Source: Venturia oleaginea (Eukaryota; Ascomycota; Dothideomycetes; Venturiales; Venturiaceae). From it: DNA of 64,000 nt. A model generated the notes under the pieces. That model ran no database searches and was not told where the DNA came from. It saw nothing but the letters and a program-made list of their open reading frames with translations. The stretch's first letter is position 1. Every line of letters starts with the position of its first letter. Positions 44,182-55,237 of this stretch are shown here, one piece after another. The position numbers were made by a program, and so were the translations under genes. Where the stretch lies: the NCBI GenBank assembly GCA_013176395.1, contig JABMLP010000022.1:930001-994000 (forward strand), read 5' to 3'.

Positions 44182-45997
44182 ATGATAATATCACGCCTCC
44201 TACCTAGAGCTGCCTCGGCGCTCAGTGGCCGTCCACTGCTTCCTCCAGCACTTGGCCCCGCCGCTGCAGCGCAATGGGCACGATACAGGAGCGATCGCTC
44301 CAGCAGCATCAGGAATGACAGCAAACCTCTTACTCTCGACAGCTTAACACATAATCCGAGTAAATCATCATCGTCATCTTCTTCACAAGTATTAGAATCT
44401 GCAAAACAGGACTCGTCAGCGAAACAGGCGGCCGAATTCGATACCACAGCCACATCCAGTCGAAATACTACTCCCTCATCACAACCAGGCCCAGGAAAGA
44501 CAGAGTCTGAGAGTTTGCCCGTAGATAAGAAGCAAGGAAACGACTTCGATACGGCACAAGAAGAATTCAACACCCCGCAATCGCCTAATGCCAACACTGC
44601 ACCCAATGCGCCATCGCAGCCACTTCCAGATTTGCGACAGGGAATCCCTTCGACATTCGCTGAGGAATTTATCAAAAACCAGAAGACATCGCAGACAGGC
44701 GAACATGCACACAATGACATCAACGTCACGGAAGACCCAAGGCAAAACTCGGGCGATGGTGATGGCGGAAAGGACACTGGAAGAGGGGAAGGAGAGCTCC
44801 CAGAATCGGCGTATCAGACTTCCATCGACAAGAGAAGAGATAAAATGGCAAAATACTTATACGGCAGTGTTGGCCTACTACTGGTAACCAGTGCGCTCTA
44901 TGTTGGCAGAAATTGGGACGACGAGATCGAGGAGAGACGGCATCCGAATGCTCCATCAGGATGGGGCCTACAACGCTTTTACGACCGCGCGAAGGCTCGT
45001 ATCTCAGGTCAGATGGGATACTATACGGAACCGACCTTTGACAAATTGCTTCCCGATATGACGCCAGCTCCACCGTACACATTGGTACTCAGTTTGGAAG
45101 ATATGCTCATTCACAGCGAGTGGACGCGTGAGCACGGCTGGAGGACTGCAAAGAGACCTGGCTTGGATTATTTCCTTGGATACCTGAGCCAGTACTTTGA
45201 GATTGTCCTTTTCACCTCCCAGCCAGTTGGTGCAGCGGACCAGATTGTGCGAAAAATGGATCCATGGCATTTTATTGTATTCCCACTCTTCCGAGAAGCT
45301 ACTCGTTACGAGAATGGTCATTACGTCAAGGTAATCGATCCAACTCGCTTTACGTGAGTGCAAGCCTAACTAAGTACAGGATCTCGCCTATCTTAACCGA
45401 CCTCTCTCCAAAACAATCATACTCGATACCAAGCCCGAGCACGTCAAGGCTCAACCCGAGAACGCCATCGTTCTGAAACCATGGAAGGGCGATGTCAAGG
45501 ATAAGGAACTGGTCAACCTCATTCCATTCCTCGAGCATGTGGCCGCAATGAGCATCAACGACGTCCGAGATGCGATCAAATCCTTTGAAGGAAAACACAT
45601 CCCGACCGAATTCGCCATGCGACAGGCCAAAGCCCGTGAGGAGTTCAACAAACAGCTGGCCGAGGAACAGGCAAAGAAGCCAAAGCGATCCGGCGTTGGA
45701 TTCTTGAATTCAGCACTAGGCATCAAACCACAAGGTGGAATTACATATGACGGCCAGACCACTGTCGCGGAAGAGCTGGCAAAGGGCAAAATGCTCGGCG
45801 ACCAAATCCGCGAGCGTGGCATCAAACAATACGAGATGCTTGAGCGTGAAATCAGAGAGAACGGTGAGAAGTGGCTGAAGGAAGAGGCGGAGATGGAGAA
45901 GAAAGCCATGGCCGAGCAGATGCAGAATATGAAGAAAGGTTTCTTCCCATTTTTTGGTGGAGGACCAAAGACTGGTGAGGGTGAGGCAAAGAAGTAA
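44182..45997 (+). CDS. tim50: Mitochondrial inner-membrane translocase subunit Tim50
   Basis: Two exons, 44182-45330 and 45380-45997 (49-nt intron, GTAATC..TACAG, phase 0), give 588 residues. Tim50 is the TIM23-complex receptor that takes presequence proteins from the TOM complex. The start at 44182 yields a classical presequence (MIISRLLPRAASALSGRPLL). A long polar stretch follows, then one membrane helix (YLYGSVGLLLVTSALYVG) and the intermembrane-space FCP1-like phosphatase fold: YTLVLSLEDMLIHSEW (degenerate DxDx(T/V) motif, as usual for Tim50), RTAKRPGLDYFLGYLSQYFE, VLFTSQPVG, LNRPLSKTIILDT and NAIVLKPWKGD. The C-terminal Lys/Glu-rich helix (MLEREIRENGEKWLKEEAEM) is typical of fungal homologues. 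An upstream in-frame ATG at 44095 would hide the presequence and is less likely. Confidence 0.94.
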
Positions 45998-46552
45998 TGG
46001 CTGGTAAGGTGCTTGATGACATTCCGCTCCGTGTGGTTTTTGTTACTGTTGTAACTATTATTGTGGTGTTCATGATGGCTTTGTACGAGTTGCGTGGAAT
46101 GGATTAAAACCTCCTTTGGGGGTTGGGAAGAGCATAACGGCGTGCGGTCTTCACGCTTGTACAAAACTGAACTGACCTTTCCTGATAGTGCCGAGATCCT
46201 GCTTGTTACGTGATGATTGCCACAGTCTTTCCCTTCGCGTTCGCGTTTACCTTCACTCTTTGCTTGGGGCATCAATTGCACTGGTGGCCTGCTACACTTT
46301 GGAGTCGAAAAACTTGAAAAAGGTACTTCGGATCGATTTGATGGTGGACAGCGGAGACTAGCCATAGGCTGTGGTGGGTCAACATCGTCTCGCTCTGACG
46401 CGGATGGCGTATACATACAATACAGATCTTCTTTCTTTTGCTTCGACACAATCATACATTTCCCATAAGAATTGTCTGGCCCCTTTTTGACTCAACTATA
46501 ACCTGATCCGAACGCCACATCTACAACACCTTCCAAACCAGCAACTTTCAGC
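45998..46552. other. Intergenic region downstream of tim50
   Basis: 3' UTR and spacer. A frame at 46217-46468 has no recognisable features. No gene called. Confidence 0.4.
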
Positions 46553-48489
46553 CATGGATCCACAGATAATCCGAAATTATGGCCTCATAGGGTAGCTAAG
46601 AGCCTATTTTAGCAGGAAGTCAGATGTGCGCGGCCTTGATCTTTTTAAACACTTTCACAGGCAATGCGGCGTCCGATTTCCAAACACGTACGGAGGAATA
46701 GCAGAGATGGCAGAGAGGGCCAGGCTCGAAGCCGAGAGCTCGGGGCTCGAAGCTCAAGTAGCGAGGCTCTATAGTGACTTGGAAAGGTCAGCTAGAGTGA
46801 GAGAAGAGGCCAGATACGATGATCTCGATCCGAGCTTCTACGCATGCGACAGTGAAACGAAGAAGATACCCCACTTCCTACTCAACAGGAGTTAGAAATC
46901 TACCCTGCGAAACTCACCGAGCTTGAGGCAACAATAGTGCAGATCAAGGCTCAAATAGTCCGGTTAAATGACCACTCGACTCGGTATCAAAATAGCGCCA
47001 CCATTTCCAGCCAAGAGGTCACACCAACAAGTCAAAAGGACGCCGGTGAGCGGATGGCTACTGCTTACCATATCAGCGGTACCAAAGACAAAGACGCAAA
47101 ACAGACGATGCTCAAACAGCGTATGGGAGAGCTTTAAAGATGAAATCGCTAGGCTTGAAGCTCAAAACGCCCTACTCGAAGCTCAAATAGTCCAGTTTAA
47201 GAAATAGTAACTTATACGTCGAGCCACCCCCGGGTATTCTCAAGGCATACACCACTAACACCAAATCTGGGGACACAGCGCAACAGATCGACCCTTACAC
47301 TATCAGCGGAGCCAAGGAGAAAGATGGCAATGTCGAATCAATCGACTATGATAAACTGCAAACCGATTTTGGAACGCAATCCATTACCCCTGAACTCCTG
47401 CAAAGATTCACATAGATCACCGGTCATGAACCCCATACTCTCCTCAGAAATGGTTTCTTTTTCAGCCACCGCGATCTGGATCTGATGCTCAACTGCCACG
47501 AAAAGGGTGAACAGTTCTACATCTATACCGGCCGCAGGCCAAGCAGTGGAAGCATGGACTTGGGCCATATGATCCTTTTCAAATTTACAAACTTTCTTCA
47601 AGACGCATTTGGAGTTGTCGTGGTCATAATGTTAACCGACGATGAGAAATACTCGTTCAGCAAGAATCCAGACACCAAGATCTCAGATATCGCCCATACA
47701 CACAAGAAAATGCAAAGGATATTCTAGCCGTAGGTTTCGATATCAATAAAACATTCATCTTCCCCAATCGCGTTTCCATAACCACCAGCGGCACAGCCTT
47801 CTCCGACAATGTTGCTAAGATGGAGAAAGTTGCCTCCGTGAACACAGTTCAGAAGATCTTCGGCTTCACCAAAGACAGTAACATCGGCCAAACACGATTC
47901 CCAGCAGTCTAAACTGCTGCCGCCTTCGCAACGTCTTTCCCTCGCATCTTCGGCGCAGGCAAAGACGTATCCAAAATCCCTGTCTCTCATCCTATGCACA
48001 ATCGATCAAGATGCCTACTTCCGTCTCGCCAGGGATAACGCACCAAAACTAGGCTTCTGAAAACCAGCCCTGATCCATTCCAAGTCCTTCCCAAGCCTAT
48101 AAGGTGTCGGTGGTAAAATGAGTGCATCAGATAAATTAACTGCGATCTACATGTCTGATTCGGCCAAGGAGATCAAGAAAAAGATCAACGGGTCTTTCTC
48201 TGGTGGACAGAAGACGAGGAAACTCCATGAAGAGTTGGGAGGGAACCTGAACGTTGATGTTGCGCTCCAGTATTTGTCGATCTTTGAGGGTGGTAGGCAG
48301 GTTATGGCTGGCTTTGAGGCTGAATATCGTGCTGGGAGGCTGCTTACGGAGGATATGAAGAAGAGGTGTATTGCGAAATTGCAGGAGTATATAACAGATT
48401 TCCAGAAGAAGAGGAAGGGGGTTACTGATGATCTGTTGGAGGAATTCATGAGTATTAGACGGTTCGAATTTCGTGGAAAGAAAGAGTGA
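46553..48489 (+). pseudogene. Decayed cytosolic tryptophanyl-tRNA synthetase copy
   Basis: From about 47275 to 48489 the plus strand encodes a recognisable class I tryptophanyl-tRNA synthetase in pieces: QQIDPYTISGAKEKDG, SIDYDKL, FSHRDLDLML, IYTGRRPSSGSMDLGHMILF (the GHM is the HIGH-type signature), VIMLTDDEKY, AVGFDINKTFIF, IFGFTKDSNIG, AAFATSFPRIFG, TIDQDAYFRL, KPALIHSKSF, GGKMSASDKL (KMSxS-type signature), SGGQKTRKLHEELGGN and a long C-terminal helix region. The frame is broken by stops at 47413 (TAG), 47910 (TAA), 48058 (TGA) and 48100 (TAA) and by frame changes near 47700 and 47985. At 47910 and 48100 the family has Gln, so CAA became TAA. The upstream part (46553-47215) is coiled-coil-like, with repeated LEAQ segments and stops. 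The functional gene presumably lies elsewhere. The last 123 codons (from 48118) remain open. Confidence 0.85.
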
Positions 48490-49321
48490 TTACTAGTAAG
48501 GCAACAGATGGTGGCATTAGGGGTGTTGGTCTTATCGAGAAATTGTAACAATCCAGTTGGTCCTTTAAATGGTCCTTCCAAGGATGTAAAATCGACTTTT
48601 CCGTCATTGAGCTGGCAACGAAACGTCGCAATATCAGGAGATGGGAAGACAGCGTACATATCGCTAACCTCGGATTCGGATTGCTCAAGCTTCGAAAGCT
48701 CGAAGACCAATTACATGATTGATCGCGAACAAACGAGAATTCCGAGTCCTGGCAACGAGAGAGTGCTGAATACTTGTTCTCAAGGTCGTGCCGCGAATTG
48801 CTGGATTAATAGATGGAAGGGGTTGGACTAGGATGGACTACTTGGAAGATTCTATTTGGTTTCCTTTCAGAAGCATTGCCCATTGCTTGTCGAGGGATTA
48901 CTGATGATGTGCAAACAATTACACTGCAGCTGTCATCAACCAACTTCGATGAAACAAGACCTTGGCCCAGCCAACATTGTCATTCTCCGAGAACTTTTCA
49001 TTGTCCACAAATCATGAACGCCACTTGGCTATCCCATATGGTATAGAGCAAGTAGAAAACAGCCAAAATGCGACGTCCATATCCACAATCACTCCGTGCA
49101 TGCTCTAACGCTGCACTAACAAAACAGCATCCATGTATCCGATGTATAGTGCCCAACATCTTCATGAATTGTACGTGCAACCAAACATTCCCTCAGTCAA
49201 TCCAAGGCGTCATCCTGATGTCTTCTTCCTCCTTAACACATCCAAACTTCCTCAGTGAATATGTACCTCGAATCTAAGTCATCGCGAGCATATCATCCAA
49301 ATCATTGCCTATCCCTGGTAA
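48490..49321. other. Intergenic region, no gene seen
   Basis: About 830 bases between the synthetase relic and the next minus-strand gene. Short frames at 48508-49277 on both strands lack motifs. Confidence 0.4.
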
Positions 49322-52300
49322 TCAAATCTTCCTCCTTAAGGTAAGCCCTCGCGAAACCTGGGCAGGGGCTGGCAAAGCTACGAGAAACCGTTCGCGTTCT
49401 GTTACAGGTCAGTACACCATCCATAAAGATCCTTGAACATGGGAGCGACTCACCAGCTTCATCTTCAAACCCCACAACGACATCATCGTTCTCCGCTGGC
49501 GGCTCCAACATATCCAAACTGACGAATTTGCGCTCGACACGACCTTTTCCGTCGGCAGTGCTAGCCTTCTCCTCTTTGTCCAATTTCGGCAAAGAGAACT
49601 TGATATCCACCATTTTGACGCCATATTTGCCTTTGCCAGTCTTCCCCTCATGTCGTTCAAAGACATCCACGCCCTTCAATTGGAAATTTAGGGCATCAGT
49701 TTGCGGCAGGTCATCGAAGAAAGCTAACAGCTGGACCATACGTCCATTTTCGTGCGACACAATTTGTATCCTCGTCTTCGTAGCTTCAATCTTCCTGTGT
49801 TTTGAGAGGGCGGTCACCGCTCGTCTTCGCGCGATGGAGAATGCAGAAGCAACACCATCATACCTCACCGTGAAACCAGTGATGGCTCTTTCGAAGGCGT
49901 GAAGATCTTGTAAGGAGAAAAATGAGTAGGTACGTATTGACGAATGCATGAACATAGCGCGTTGCACGTCGTTCAATTCCTTCGGCATGTAGGGGTCCTT
50001 GCTTGTCGAGTCAAGAGAAAGAGAGAGGTCATCTTGCGGTGGTCGGCAAATCACTAGTTCGGGCCCGCCATTGGTTTGCAATCTTACTCGGAGTTCACCA
50101 GGACCAACGTTTACGCGATCAGTCATGGTGCCGGCGGCGGCTTGCGAGATGATTCGCAAACTGTCAGAGAGAACCGTTTGTCCAACGTCATGGTCGGGAT
50201 TTTTGGGATCGCTGTTGATGACGATAAGTTCTTGCCATGTCAAGCGCCCCAGTGGATTCCTCGAGGCCGGTCCATATGCTTCGAGGGGATCGATGGCTTC
50301 AACCGAGATGGTCTTCAGTTGGAGCGCCGCGCACTGCATCTCGTCGGGACCGACAATGCTGTTGTTCAGAGTATTCCATAGCCCATGACAGTCCTTTGCG
50401 TGGTTGAAGACCATAAGTAAATTGCATTGCCTTCCGCCTTCTTGAACATCGAGTTTCATGGCGGGAGCTCCGTCGTTGCCAGCATCTGATGACATGCCAA
50501 GAAGAATTGGTGACCGGAATCCTATCTCATGGCCTGCACTTCCCAAGACCTTGTTTTTGGGACTGGTGACAGCGAGAATGCGAAATCCACGGTAAAACTT
50601 ACGCTCTCCTGTGCCTTCCACCCTCGTCTCTACTCTCGCAAAGACCCGTATTCTGCACCTCTTTATCCGCTCAGAAGGGAAGGCAGGTGGTTTGTTCGAG
50701 TCAATGTATTGGAAATCGCGTAAAGAAACTTCATAGATGACCTGCTCGTTTGAGCGAGGCAGCAAACTACTTTGAACACGATAGTTGTGATTGTAAGACG
50801 TGTATAGTTGCTTGAATTCAATTTCCGAAAGTTGGAGGCTTAGAGAATACCCATGGGGTAGTTGTATAAGCAAGCCGAAATACTGCTCGTTCCATTTGAC
50901 TTCTTTCCACGATGGTCCACGTCTTCGGTCGCCCTGGATACACAAGGTGACAATCTCCTTTTGCGTACATATAGCAACTTTTTGGTGCCAGTCATTCCTT
51001 TCTCTCATCACGGAAAGCAGGCATGGAAGTGCGATTCGTTCTGAATTCTCATCGCTCGTACCGAGCGTGGCCTTGACAAACATGCTAGTGTAGCTGAAGT
51101 CGTTTCTAGTCTCGCCTACGGCCATGACAGACAGGGGGCTGAAGTGCTGGATGTTTCCAGCCTCGGTCAAAGAACGCCCCATGTTGCCAGACAAGATTGG
51201 TAGCAAATTGGGGGCCAAGTTCGCGTGTCTCACCCATACACTCTGATCCTGGCCTTGGATCAAGGCGTGGGTCGGCGGCATGACATTGTTGCGTTTCATG
51301 GACGACAGAACAGCTCGCAAATTCGCCATCAAAACATCGGCGCTCTCAAATAACTCCGCGATGGCGTTATCACCTGCGCTTCGTACCTCCGACGATCTCT
51401 TCCCGTACTCGGAGGCTCGTGAAAGCGAGCCACGTAGAGCGGCATGGTTTACAATCACATCGCTGAGTACCCACCAGCACTTGGCTAAGTCAACGTGTGG
51501 TTGCGACAAGAGAGTTTCTCCATGCTGAGGCTGTGGCCGTCCATCAGCTCCTCGTGGGAGCGCTCGAACCATGGCTTCGATACCAGCACGACCTTTCAGG
51601 AACCACCACGCCGCGTTGCGCAACCACTGGGTGGGTGTGAATTCCCCGATTGGTCGCTCAAATTCCGCTTGCAGGCGGAAAATACCGTCCATGTGAGAAC
51701 ATCGATCTGCGAAATCTTCCAACGCCATCTGGCCGAACGCGACCGATGGGTTGGCATTGGGTGGAAGTTTTGCGCTTGTTGCAGTATATGGTGTATGTCG
51801 AGTTTTAGGCCCCGCAGAGGAGGTTGCCGAGGAAGACTCGGATTGAGCGCTCGTCTCGTTTCGTGGGACCTGAGCATTTACATCCTTTCGATGAACTAAA
51901 GGATGCTCCGCGGCGCGAGGAGAGGCGCTGAAATAGTCGGGCGTCTGTGGAATGCTCAGAGTAGGTAACGGCGAAGGCTGGAAGCCAGACTCCTGAGCCG
52001 GCGCGAACTGTGAAGCAGCATTTTGCGGCGAGGGTACGGCTACGGGCTTTCGCATCGATAGGCCACGCTGTACACCGGAAGTCGGGAAAGAATTCAGGGG
52101 CGAAGGAGTAGGCTGCTGAGAATCCTGTGGTTCATAAGAATAAACTTGAGTATAGCCAGGCTGGGATTGGGAGGTGAGTTGCTCCGCGACAGAAGCTAGG
52201 TGGTATTTATTGTCCTCCAAGGGCTGATACTGAGAGCCATTTGATTGAGACGGCCTGTTGTGCTGGTGTTCTGAGGAACGCGGTTGAGAAGCCCTCTGCG

Positions 52301-53492
52301 AGCCTGATGTCTGCACAGATCTATTGTAATCATTCTCCGATTGGCGCGGAGGAGAGAAACGTTGCGAGTCAGAGGGTTGATGCTGTCTACTGAAATTGTC
52401 GAAATTGTCCTCCGGAGGCCGCGATTGATGATCAGGAACTTGTGGTGGCCGGCTGTAATAGTCTTCTGATGATCGTACGGTAGATGCAATTGTGGAGGAA
52501 GAGAAGCGGGAGGAATCAACTCCGTCATCTCGAATTTCTTCATGTACAGCAGCATGTAGTGCTTTCCCCTCCTCCTGGCGCATCTTGTTTATTTTTTCTT
52601 GAATGATAGGCGAATCCAAGATACTATGCCGACTTACAGCTCTTATGTTGGGAACGTCCACGGGAGAATTGTCCATGAGTGAATTGAATTCCGGCAATTG
52701 GAAATTACGGCCTGGAGCACTCAAAGATCTACCCACGCCTGCAACTCTGCCCATGCCTGCGGAGCTTGGAGCACCACTCGAAGACGCGTCCGAGTCCATG
52801 CTTGGTCGAGGATTCTGCTGCTCGTCAAAGGTTGTACTCACTCCTAAAGTGGGAGCTCGCTTGATAGGATTGGGCACAAAATCAGGTTCTTCGGTAGGAA
52901 AGCTTCTGTGGCGTCGATCATCTGCGACATTATCTCTATCTTCTGAAGCTGGATCTAGGGCTCTACTTTGTGGTGGAATTGGAGAGCCCGGTAGGCCAAA
53001 TCCATGAGCCTGACCTTGTCCATTAAAACAGTCAAATTCCGTGAGACTTCTCTGAAGAATCGGCGGTTGATTCTGAAATCTGGGCCGCGCCTTCGATATT
53101 TCCATTGTAGGTTCCTCCGACTCGTCACCACCAGCTCCTATGATAGTAGGCGGACTATTTGTAAAAGCGACGCGAAGATTGAGGGCTCGCCGAGGGTAAT
53201 CTCTCTTCCGAATGATCGAAGGGGTCGCGAGAATCTCTCCAGCTGGAGCTTGTTGCGCAGCAGCTACGTCTATGCCAATTCGTGGAAGCTTGGGCGACAC
53301 AGGACGTGCTTTCATGGTGGAAGGTCTCAGGAAATCGTCAATATCTGCGGCGTCATTTGCTGGCGGTGGTGGGCCATGGTCTTGCTCTTTCGGGGCTTTC
53401 ATAGCCGCAACCTTTGACTTCCATTTGTCCTTTTTGAGGTATTTGGAGTAGCTATGTGACTTGCTAAGGGAGGTTGGGTCTTCACTGCTCAT
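49322..53492 (-). CDS. Large fungal protein of unknown function
   Basis: Two exons on the minus strand, 49454-53492 and 49322-49398, give 1371 residues. The 55-nt intron has a GTGAGT donor, a GTACTGACC branch and an AACAG acceptor. Splicing replaces the unspliced tail and ends the protein in ERERFLVALPAPAQVSRG plus a short basic tail. The start MSSEDPTSLSKSHSYSKYLK at 53492 is the first ATG of the frame. The N-terminal 600 residues are Ser/Pro/Gln/Arg-rich and disordered. The C-terminal 750 are folded-looking, beginning MALEDFADRCSHMDGIFRLQ, TPTQWLRNAAWWFLKGRAGIEAM and continuing with mixed alpha/beta sequence (PCLLSVMRERNDWHQKVAIC, GLLIQLPHGYSLSLQLS). I recall similar proteins from other ascomycetes but no name or function. 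No membrane helices or signal peptide. Confidence 0.8.
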
Positions 53493-55237
53493 GACAGCGG
53501 TTGTCGTTGGAGAATTGGTTTGGTGGGGAGGTTTAAACTCTTGAAGCGGAGGAAGCAGATACACTTGAGCATAGGGGATTCCATCAAAAGAGCGCGGCGT
53601 GTCTCATTTGTGGTACAGAAGGACTAGAAAGGCGTCGAGGGCGGAGAAGTGTGCGAGTATAGGGTGGTGGGGGGGGTTCTTTCCTAGACTGCAATCAGAG
53701 CTTGACTTCTGAGAGTGGTGACCAGAATGGAAGTGTGTCGAGTGCCTGGAGGGCTGTTGAAGTGGGTGCCGGTGCAGCTATGCGGGTCAAGGACAAGGCT
53801 GATGGCCTAAGTAATGTTTATTTATAACAGCTCGGAAATCACCGACAATAGCGTGGTGAAGAAGCAGCAGGAGGACCAACAAGTTCAAGTTGTATTTGTT
53901 GCATACATGGTCCTTTGCACTGAGTTTCAGATTTCGTACCCATAGTTCTAAAGGAGGCCGAAAATAAACGACTCCCTCCGAGAACGTATCGGCGGACAGG
54001 CCCTAGGTCAGGTTGCAGTGCAGGTGCAGGTGCAGATACCAGTTAGCAGTCACGGTCCTCACCGAGTCGAAGATTGGGAAAGATGACTGCTGTTGAATAG
54101 GCTACTTTGGCTGCCATAGGTAATCCGTCAGGTACCATGCTCGCTCATCTCATGCCTCGCATACCCAAACATTCATTTACCTATCCCGAAATCCGACATC
54201 AGTAATTTCCTGGCAATGGCAATCTTTCGCCTCCAAGCTGCCAGGGGTATATCGACATGGCGGTAGCGGCAATATCCAGCGTTCTCTCCCAATTGATGCT
54301 GTGCTTCTTCGTCTTTTTCGCGGGATACGCCTTCTTCGCGGGACACGCCTTCTTCGCGAGACACGCCTTCTTCGCGGGACACGCCTTCTTCGCGGGATAC
54401 GCCTTCTTCGTGGGATACGCCTTTTTTGCCGGACAGAATTGCAGTATCTCGCCTTCTTTGCGGGACAGAAAGTGCAGTGCTGCAAGCGGAGTGGTCCGAC
54501 CGATTGCCCATTTGCAGGGCGATAGTGGAGACGCTGAAGCGAATATGCATGAGCGCATATTGCAGCTCGCAAGGTGGATTGGCGAATAGATAGTCCTCCC
54601 CTCGGCATGCATGCCAACATTGTTGGGCGAGATGATGAATTCATCAGCCTTGCTTGTCCTGCAGGAGGAGGAGAAATCACAGCCATACGCGCCCCGCCTC
54701 AAGGTTCTATCAGTGGCTGTATAGATCTCATGCATGCTGCATGCATGCACGTCGTGATATCAAAGACTTCTCCCTCTGGCTAGGAGCTCTCCAGCTTCTC
54801 CCAACACCAACCTCGAGGTACCTTATCGACCCTCTTATTTTTCCCCTACATCATTCCAACTTATTCGGTGCCAACTACGACTCTGCCATTTCACTGCCCA
54901 TTTTGTAGTCCGCCTCCCTATCGCGCTTTGCCTACGCCATCGTACGCGACCCGCTCCGACACTTCTTCCCTCCTGTCCTCTGTACACTTCGCGCAACATC
55001 TGGCTGCCTCCAAGCACCCTTCCGTCGTTCTTGGTGGAAACCTGCTTGCGCAGCCCGTCTCCTTTGCTTGCCGATGCAGCTTTGCGAGGGGCCGCATGCA
55101 TTATGAAATCGGTCGCGCCATCATCTTCGGCGATATCACCAGTTCAGCTTGGGTTTTTTTGTTGAATTGATTTCCAGCAATATCCTTAGAACTACACGAC
55201 CGTAACTGTACTTTTCAAGTGTGTAGAGGTCTGCGAG
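53493..55237. other. Shared upstream region with repeats and palindromes
   Basis: A 1.7-kb divergent promoter region. It holds a G-run (gggtggtggggggg near 53666), gtgcag repeats near 54017-54040, the 18-bp minisatellite annotated separately, and several palindromes built on gcatgc between 54540 and 54755. No gene is supported; three overlapping frames across the minisatellite are repeat-driven. Confidence 0.45.
54321..54428. repeat. 18-bp minisatellite, six units
   Basis: Six direct 18-bp units of cgggacacgccttcttcg, in tandem from 54321 to 54428. Units differ almost only by single transitions (gataca/gacaca, cggg/cgag, cggg/tggg), and weak partial units follow on the right. All six frames stay mostly open through it because 18 is a multiple of three: the plus strand gives FFAGHA-type and the minus strand RRRRVP- or AKKACP-type repeats. 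Confidence 0.85.

Noticed and set aside
48464..48480. tRNA-like ggttcgaat box
   Set aside because: Isolated T-loop-like sequence inside the synthetase relic with no cloverleaf around it. No convincing tRNA was seen anywhere in the window.
54173..54750. Overlapping open frames across the 18-bp repeat (arginine-, lysine- or phenylalanine-rich proteins)
   Set aside because: All frames stay open because the unit is a multiple of three. The flanking parts show no domain, and three overlapping genes are implausible.
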